Shown here piece by piece: positions 57,500 through 64,000 of a DNA stretch of 64,000 nucleotides. The DNA is from Aselliscus stoliczkanus (lineage: Eukaryota; Chordata; Mammalia; Chiroptera; Hipposideridae): assembly GCA_033961575.1 (NCBI GenBank), contig CM066732.1, positions 99,687,187-99,751,186 of the forward strand, read 5' to 3'. The position numbers and the translations under genes are program-made. The notes under the pieces are model-generated. The model did no database searches, was not told the DNA's origin, and saw only the letters and a list, made by a program, of their open reading frames with translations. Each line of letters starts with the position of its first letter. Within the stretch, counting starts at the first letter, position 1.

Positions 57500-59185
57500 A
57501 TGTCCTGAGAAAGGATAAATTATTAAGCTTGATATTTCAATTGATATGTTCAGTATTATTTGCTCAGGAAGAAATGAGGAAAAACAGTTTTGGGGCAAAT
57601 AAATAGAAACCGAATATGAGCTGGTATGGTTCTTTCAGTCTGATTCTATAAACGTATTTGAATAAGGAATATATTACAAGGTAACAATGTCAATAACACA
57701 TACTCATCATTTCAAATCAGCTCTAAAAGGCAGACATTGTAAATATGAAGTGATTCTCCCAATTCAGTATAGTTCTTGTGGTTCCAATTGTTAACTACTA
57801 TTGTGGTGAGATTCATTTTAATCTTATTATTGATCTAAGAACTAGAGAATTTGGATAGGGTCCAGAGGAAATGAGAGTAAAAAAAATGATTAGAGGGTTG
57901 ACTGGGAACCACTGAACTCATTGGAATTATTACACTAAGTTTGGAGCAGACTAAGGAGAGACTTAATGTCAGGTTGCTTTGAAGGTATAGGTGAGACTGA
58001 TATAATTCACTGTGCATAACTGATTTTTGCTTCCAACCAAGGAAAAAACATATTTACACTAGTATGGATTTGCTTTGGTCATTGAGAAGATATAATAGGC
58101 TAGGAAACATCTGCAATTTGTTATCTACTCTAGGATGCACTGTAGCTGGGAGAAAGAAAACTCATAGCTTACTAGGAGAGGCCCCATGAAATGGATGGAA
58201 TTGCAGAGAACAGTATACAGACAGGAGGTGATATCTGCCTCCTGGTCAACAAGTTTTAGTTGGTACCACAAATAATGATGAGGAAACCGTCATCTCATGA
58301 AAAGCAAAACTTCCAATATTGAGCCCCACGCTATCCTGTTCAGTCCTTTATGATTGGTTTGTGGGCTGTTAAATATGGACCATTGTCTAATCTATGATTC
58401 TGTGCTTATTGTATGATAGCAGGAATTGACTAACGTCAATTCTCTTTTTTTATGTAGATAGCATCTGTCAACTGCAGCATGACACTTTCAGCTCATCCAC
58501 TCTAAATGTGAATATTTATGTCTCTCAGTCACACTAATTTAGAAAGAAGTTTTATTTTCCTGCAGAATAACAGATTACTTCTTTGGAGTATGTTAAGTGC
58601 TTCTGGGAACTTCTTTTGGTCATTGGATTAGTAATTCACTATTTGGAATCTCTGAAGAGCAGATAGGAAAGCTGCACAATATATAGTAAATTAGGACAGT
58701 GATATTATTGGGTTAAATCATAACTTAATTATTCAGTTACTTGAGGCTACATAATCATTGAGCCATATCTTTTGATAATGTTCCTTTAGACTCTGTGGGA
58801 ATAACCAAATTTAGAATGATGTGCTGTCATGCTACTTATTAGAAAAATTTTCTGTGCTGTCCTTGGTGATTGGTTAGCAATGCTTCAGAGAATATTGTTT
58901 GTGTAAATTTTATTAATTATTTTACTTCAAACATGATGAAAATGTTTTTTTTTAAATGGATGAAATCTACAACAAAACCAGACATAATTTGGGACTCAGA
59001 GCTATGAAGGATTTGTTTCAGGAGCACAACTGTTTCCGTGGTTACAAAGTGTATTTGAAGTTTATAATTTAGGTAAAATTATCAAGTATTTGTAAAATTA
59101 CTATGATGAAAAGATAGCTAAACATTTTTGTAGAGATTCTCAAATACTTGGTGTCAGAGAAAGTGAGGTCTAAAAACAGCCAAAC
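57500..59185. other. Unique sequence, no gene seen
   Basis: No repeat family or coding pattern recognised. Confidence 0.4.
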
Positions 59186-59187
59186 GC

Positions 59188-59240
59188 ATAGCTGCAGTCT
59201 CTGATGCAGTGGGCTGCCATAGGCTACAGTGAGTGGCCTC
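59188..59240 (+). repeat. Orphan fragment matching the long-SINE body
   Basis: The segment around TGCAGTGGGCTGCCATAGGC followed by TACAGTGAGTGGCC is identical over about 34 bp to the body of the long SINE (minus strand, 12596-12630) and similar for some 20 bp before that. No SINE head, tail or target duplication is visible around it. Confidence 0.7.
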
Positions 59241-60399
59241 TCAGGGGAAAGGATCCCTGTAGACTTCCCAACTTGCATCATCTAATTATGACAAAGTATA
59301 AAGTGAAAGGAAACTTTAAGAAGGTTTTCCAAACAGGATATCTTCAGTTTCATGTCATCATCCTGTCCCAGGTGCCCATTCTTAAGAATCAATATTTTTG
59401 TGAGTGAGGTAATTAAGTGTCCAAATTCAGATCTTTATTATTAGTATTAGATTTCATTTTCCAGTTCTAACCAAAGATTGTAGGAAGGTACATTTCTTTC
59501 ATAGTACTTTTTTATCAAGAGATGAAATGTGTTTTTCAGTCACATTTCAGGGTCTACTTCAAGTTACACCTATTGTTTGAAGGGTTCTCTGATATCTCTA
59601 GCATGGCACACTCCCTTTTCTGAAATTTAATAATTTTTATTACTGTCATTATGCATTTAAGATGCTGACTGCCAGCAGTACTTTACTTGCTTTATGAATC
59701 CTTAAATATGCATATGAAAGTTAAGTATGCATATTGAAAAGTGACTTTATGTTGAAAGAATGAGATGTGTTTTTTTTTTCCTCCCAGGGTGCTAAATACA
59801 TTATAAAATTTCATTACATCTTATATTTTAGATGTAATTTCAATGGTATTTACTCAGACTTCCTTGTCCTTTTAAATTCTATTCTTTTCAGGTATAATTA
59901 AATATATAATTGAGAAGCTGAGGCTCAATAAATATCTGATTGAGCCATAGTACACCTATTGTCATTTATATTCTCTCAATTGTATTCAAATTATGAAATG
60001 ACTGATAACAGTATTTTCACTTATATTGAGAAACTAGTTTTATGTCATCTTAGTAGATATCCAAGACACAATTATTCATTCTTGACTTATTAAGGTCTAA
60101 TACAAATTATGGTTTTTATCCCAAACATGATACCGCTTGAGCCTCAGCTCTATTTATTCCCACTTGCCTTTTGAGTAATTTTGTTTTAGTATTTTAGTTT
60201 TAAATGTGTTCTAACTGAAAAAAAATTAAATATAATTTTGTATAATCAATATTTCTTTAAAACAACCCAGTAAGTTTTTTCTTTCTCTTCTGCCATGTCA
60301 AGTTTTCAACTGGGATGAACTTCCATTTGCCTGAAGAATTCCCTTTAGATTTTTTTTTTTAGATCTTCTAGCAAAAACAAAAACCAAAACAAAAACAAA
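59241..60399. other. Unique sequence, no gene seen
   Basis: AT-rich. 59560-59640 has a faint L2-like phrase ('gaagggttctctgatatctc'). 60200-60400 may be the margin of the following L1-like element, with an A-rich tract at 60371-60403. Confidence 0.4.
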
Positions 60400-60941
60400 A
60401 CTCAAATTTTTATCTGAAATGGCTTTATTTTACCTTTATTTTTGAAAGAAATTTTTATTGCATATAGAATTTTAAGTTAGAAACGTTATTCTTTTGTTTC
60501 TGGCTTGCATCAGTTCAGCTGAGAACTTAGCTGAGAGTCTTACAGTTACTATTTTAAAGTTACTATTTTAAAGCTGAGAGTCTTACAGTTTCTATTTAAT
60601 ATTATTTTTATCCCTGTCACTTTTTAGGATTTCCATTTTGTCCTTGATATTTTGCAGTGTTACTATGACTTGCCTAGATGTGATTTTCTTTATGTTTTTC
60701 TTCTTTTGAACTGAGTTTCTCCTCATTGAAATTCTTTGGGTTGATGTCTTTTATCAGTTTTAGAAAATATGCAGCCACTATCTCTTCAAACATTTTTTTC
60801 TGTCTCATTCTCTGTCTTCTCTCCATTTGGTACTCCAACTACACAGGCCTTTGGGATGTTCCCATGTGTCTATTTCACTTGGCCAATGTTTCCCATTTCA
60901 TTAATCACGTGTCTTCAATCTGCTTTAAACCCATCTAATAC

Positions 60942-60983
<42 letters not shown>

Positions 60984-61230
60984 AATTTATTGATCATTTC
61001 ATTTATTTTGTGCTTCTTGTCTTCTTTTTTTGAACATATGAATAATAGCTATTTTAAAGTCATTGTGTGTTAACCCCAATATATAGATCATAGGTGGGTC
61101 TGTCTATATTGTTATTAATGTTGTTTCTTTATGGCATTTCCCTATATCTTCTCATTTATAATTTTTAGAAATTGTATGCTGGACATTCTGTACTAAAGGG
61201 CCTTGGAGAATCCTGGTGATGTTATATTCC
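60400..61230 (-). mobile_element. HAL1/L1 5'-region-like element, antisense
   Basis: The plus strand shows 'gtttctggcttgcatcagtt' near 60497, 'tgacttgcctagatgtgatt', 'gggttgatgtcttttatcag' near 60738, 'agccactatctcttcaaaca', 'gtactccaactacacaggcc' near 60831 and 'ttgtatgctggacattctgt' near 61173. This is the reversed order of HAL1 and related L1 ORF1-region sequence. It is old and contains an (AT)n expansion. Confidence 0.65.
60943..60980. repeat. (AT)n microsatellite
   Basis: About 18 AT units inside the HAL1/L1-like element. Confidence 0.96.
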
Positions 61231-62130
61231 ACCAGCAATTTCCCCTTTCCTATGTTAAGCAGATAGGATGAGGGGCAGATCATTTCATTTCAATAAGAAA
61301 TTGACCTGGGTCAAAGCATGGTTGCAGGTTTAGAAAGACTCAGTCCAACTCCTGCTCATCCTCTCCTCTAGGCAGGTCCCTCATGGGATATGTATTACAA
61401 GCCTTTCAGATGCCTGTCTTCTCAGTCCAGGAGACTTTCAAAAATGCAGGTCCTTGCTTCTTCCCTTTGAGCCTTGCCTTTGCACTTGGCCCACTCCACA
61501 CTCTTTGGAATGTAACTTCTAGTAATGGGCCCTTGAGCCATCCTCTACTGCTCAGGTTTACTTTTACTTCTAAATGTACTATCTCTTCTAATAAACTACT
61601 TGTTTGAATGCTTTAAAAAAAAATGCAGGTCTGCTCTTCAGAGATTCTCAGCCAAGCTTTTTAGCTTACTGCTCAATAAACCTTCAAATACAGTAAATTT
61701 CTTAAGAGATGGACCAGTGGAATATTTCAGGAAAGAAAAGAACCCTGTGCCTGCAGCAGATTTCTTTTCACTCTCCCATTTAGATTTGGTCCAGTCAACC
61801 AGACTTCCACTCAGCCCTTGAATTCAGCAAATATTCTCATGGGTAAACTGGATGCCTTTTAAAGTTTTAGTTTGTTCTTCAACTAAGAGAAAATTTAGAA
61901 TATATTTGATCAAATACCTGGGCACCTTGTGGCCTAGTTGACACGTACAATTAATCATTATGCTATTATTGAAAACATAGTATATATTATTATTAATGAT
62001 GTTTTAAAATCTGCACATGCATATGGGATTATAATTTATTAAACATTATATACTATTATATGAAATACTTAACTTGGCATCCAAGACCACACTTTATATT
62101 ATATGTGTTTGATTCATATTTGTTAATTAT
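61231..62130. other. Unique or unresolved sequence
   Basis: No gene. 61320-61610 ends with 'ttctaataaactacttgttt', a phrase seen at the ends of some LTRs and LINEs, but no element can be assigned. Confidence 0.35.
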
Positions 62131-62147
62131 AAAAAATGTCAAATTCA

Positions 62148-62256
62148 GGGCCGGCCGAGTGGCTTGGTGGTTAAGAGCTGGCTTGGGAAGCCAGTGGCCC
62201 CGGTTCAGATCCCACATGTGAGGGCCAGTCACACTAACCTCAAAAAAAAACAAAAC
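62148..62256 (+). mobile_element. Short tRNA-derived SINE, full length
   Basis: GGGCCGGCCGAGTGGCTTGG start, 'gctggcttgggaagccag' arm, 'ggttcagatccc' B-box-like motif, a 'gagggccagtcacactaacc' variant of the 3' segment, and a CAAAA-interrupted A-tail. The flanking target duplication AAAAAATGTCAAATTCA / AAAAAACGTCAAATTCA (62131-62147 and 62257-62273) has one mismatch in 17. Confidence 0.94.
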
Positions 62257-62297
62257 AAAAAACGTCAAATTCAAATAATAACTGTTTTACATAGAAA

Positions 62298-62505
62298 GGT
62301 AGTTAAGCACTCACATTTTGGAATTTTCTGACTCTTGAAATCCTAGCTTTATCACTGCTAGCTGTGTACTTTTGAGTATCAATTGCCTTATCTTTAAAGT
62401 GATGAAAATAATAACTATTTCATTAGGTTGCTATGAAGATTAAATAACACTAACCTGTAACTGGAACCTGACAGACACTCAATAGTGTGTATAAAATATA
62501 ATCAT
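62298..62505 (+). repeat. MIR SINE, sense, near full length
   Basis: 'gttaagcactcacattttgg', 'actgctagctgtgtactttt', 'gttgctatgaagattaaata' and 'aacctgacagacactcaata' follow the MIR consensus from the tRNA-like end to the 3' end. Confidence 0.85.
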
Positions 62506-62724
62506 CATCATCATCATTGTTGTAATTATTTTTAATTTTGAGCCTTATTTCCCATTTCAGTGAGATGTGCTCCGCTACTTAAAACTTTTTTAACCCTAAC
62601 CAGACACTTCTGTAATGGCTTTAACATACCCTAAAATTGTAGCTCTGTGGATTCATCGCTGAACAGTTTAATTTTAAGATTTTTAAGTGTTCTTGATTAG
62701 GGATTGTGCAGTATTCTTCTTCTT

Positions 62725-62725
62725 T

Positions 62726-62759
<34 letters not shown>

Positions 62760-62790
62760 CCATCAGCATTATTTTATCAATCATCATCAT
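62725..62790. repeat. (ATC)n microsatellite
   Basis: About twelve CAT/ATC units, then imperfect copies to 62790. A smaller ATC run lies at 62502-62518. Confidence 0.95.
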
Positions 62791-62799
62791 TTGAACTAG

Positions 62800-64000
62800 C
62801 TAACACATAGCACACACTAGTTTTTGAGTCAATGAATGCATGGGTGAATGAGAAGTGAAATCTTTTTTTTATATCTGTTAAAAGAGTATAATAATAAGAA
62901 AAACTGCATGGTATATTCAGCATCTGAGTTTATATTTATTTTAGTTTTGTTCAGATTGATATTACTATATCAACTATTGAGGACCAACAAGCGAGTAAAA
63001 AGGTTGACTTAATACTTAACTGTGTTAATGCAAATGAAAGTCAAATGCTTTCATGGCATATAATAGGAAGGTCAGTTTTACATTAGCTCGAATGAAGAAG
63101 AGTGATGGAGACTTGAATCCCCAAGGTATACCATGGTTTAGGCATGTCAAACTCAACAGAATCTATGTCAAGCTAGTCATACCATGTTTGGGCTGTCAGT
63201 GGAGATTCATTTTCAGCAAAACAGTATCATCCATCACATTACATTTCACTAATTTGAATTTTATTGGTTCATTGTATTTATTTAATAAACTGCTTTGTTT
63301 TTTTAATTATACAAGAATTAATAAGTGTAAGAATATATAAGTTCATAGCTTTCACATGCCAGTATTTAAGTAACATAATAAAATAATTTCAGACTTGGAG
63401 TTCGGAAGACTTATTTTCCTTTCATAGGATACCATGCCTTCCTCAAATTTGTGTAAGTACCATATGACCCAAGTACTTATTCAGTAAAACTCCATTTGAG
63501 CACAGCTTGTTAGCCTGTAGATTTGGATATATATGCCCTCTGAAACATCGCAGCAAAATAGCAAAGCCCAATATATCAGAGTTAATCTGTGATGCAGGCA
63601 TCAGTCCAGCTGGTGCATTCTACTGCTGTGAGTGCTTCATTTGATTTTTAGTGGTAATTTATGTGGCATTCAGATTGAGGTATTGCGTGGGAATAACAAA
63701 ATAGACTCAAGTCCTGAGCTGCCCAATTCTCCTCCTAGGAGCCACCATGGGAAGATGCACATTCTTGGGCTTGAGACAGTTGGCAATTATTTGTTCCTCT
63801 CTCCTCTTCCACATTTGTATGAACTCTCTTGAATAAATAATGAACAACTTCTTTTTCACTCCACTAACTAAGTCTCATAATTAGAATTTGCTACTTCTTT
63901 TAATACATTCAATTATCTGCTGATTCAAGCATCTTCAGGTCAAATGCATTAGAAAACAGCTAATTATACCCTTTCCCAAGGGGAACAAAATCTTTAAATT
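62800..64000. other. Unique sequence, no gene seen
   Basis: The open frames at 63053-63340 and 63632-63832 lack recognisable domains. No named repeat is found to the end of the window. Confidence 0.4.

Noticed and set aside
62590..62606. 'taaccctaacc'-like telomere repeat
   Set aside because: Only about one and a half units; chance occurrence.

Overview
This is a window of mammalian nuclear DNA with no functional protein-coding gene, tRNA gene or rRNA gene that I can support. It is AT-rich, every open frame is short, and most of the recognisable content is mammalian transposable elements: MIR and L2 fossils, old and younger L1 copies, MLT1/ERVL-type LTRs, MER5 and Tigger-like DNA transposon fossils, microsatellites and lineage-specific SINEs. 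The SINEs have tRNA-derived heads starting GGCCGGCCGAGTGGC and a tail carrying AATAAAATCTTT. From memory, that type of element is characteristic of rhinolophoid (horseshoe-type) bats. A bat source is therefore my best inference, but it has not been tested.

Layout. 1-9.5 kb is mostly unique sequence with an L2 copy (2.6-3.2 kb), several MIRs and a candidate conserved non-coding block near 8 kb. 9.5-14.6 kb is repeat-dense: a compound TG/AT microsatellite, a hAT fossil, an old L1 3' end, a younger L1 with a 5' inversion, and a long composite SINE with a perfect 16-bp target-site duplication. 16.7-22.3 kb holds MIRs, a Tigger-like element, two MER5-type elements and an MLT1 LTR. 26.9-27.5 kb is a second long SINE built from repeated tRNA-like modules. 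34.6-38.4 kb is antisense L1 sequence; one copy is interrupted by a 239-bp terminal-inverted-repeat element flanked by TA. 39.6-45.9 kb has two short SINEs and an old L1 split by an LTR. 51.6-52.0 kb is an L2. 52.9-54.6 kb is a nearly full-length processed pseudogene of EEF1A1 on the minus strand. 55.2-57.5 kb is a 5'-truncated L1 with a short SINE nested in it. 60.4-61.2 kb is HAL1/L1-like and 62.1-62.5 kb holds a fourth short SINE and a MIR.

The genes do not work together in any sense here. The only gene-derived sequence is the dead EEF1A1 retrocopy, and it, the SINEs and the L1s are all explained by L1-type retrotransposition. The window reads as intergenic or deep-intronic sequence; I cannot tell which. 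I found no new multi-gene system. The most interesting observations are the modular relationship between the short and long SINEs, an orphan fragment of the SINE body near 59.2 kb, the TIR element inserted into L1, and two blocks that look like non-coding regulatory candidates.
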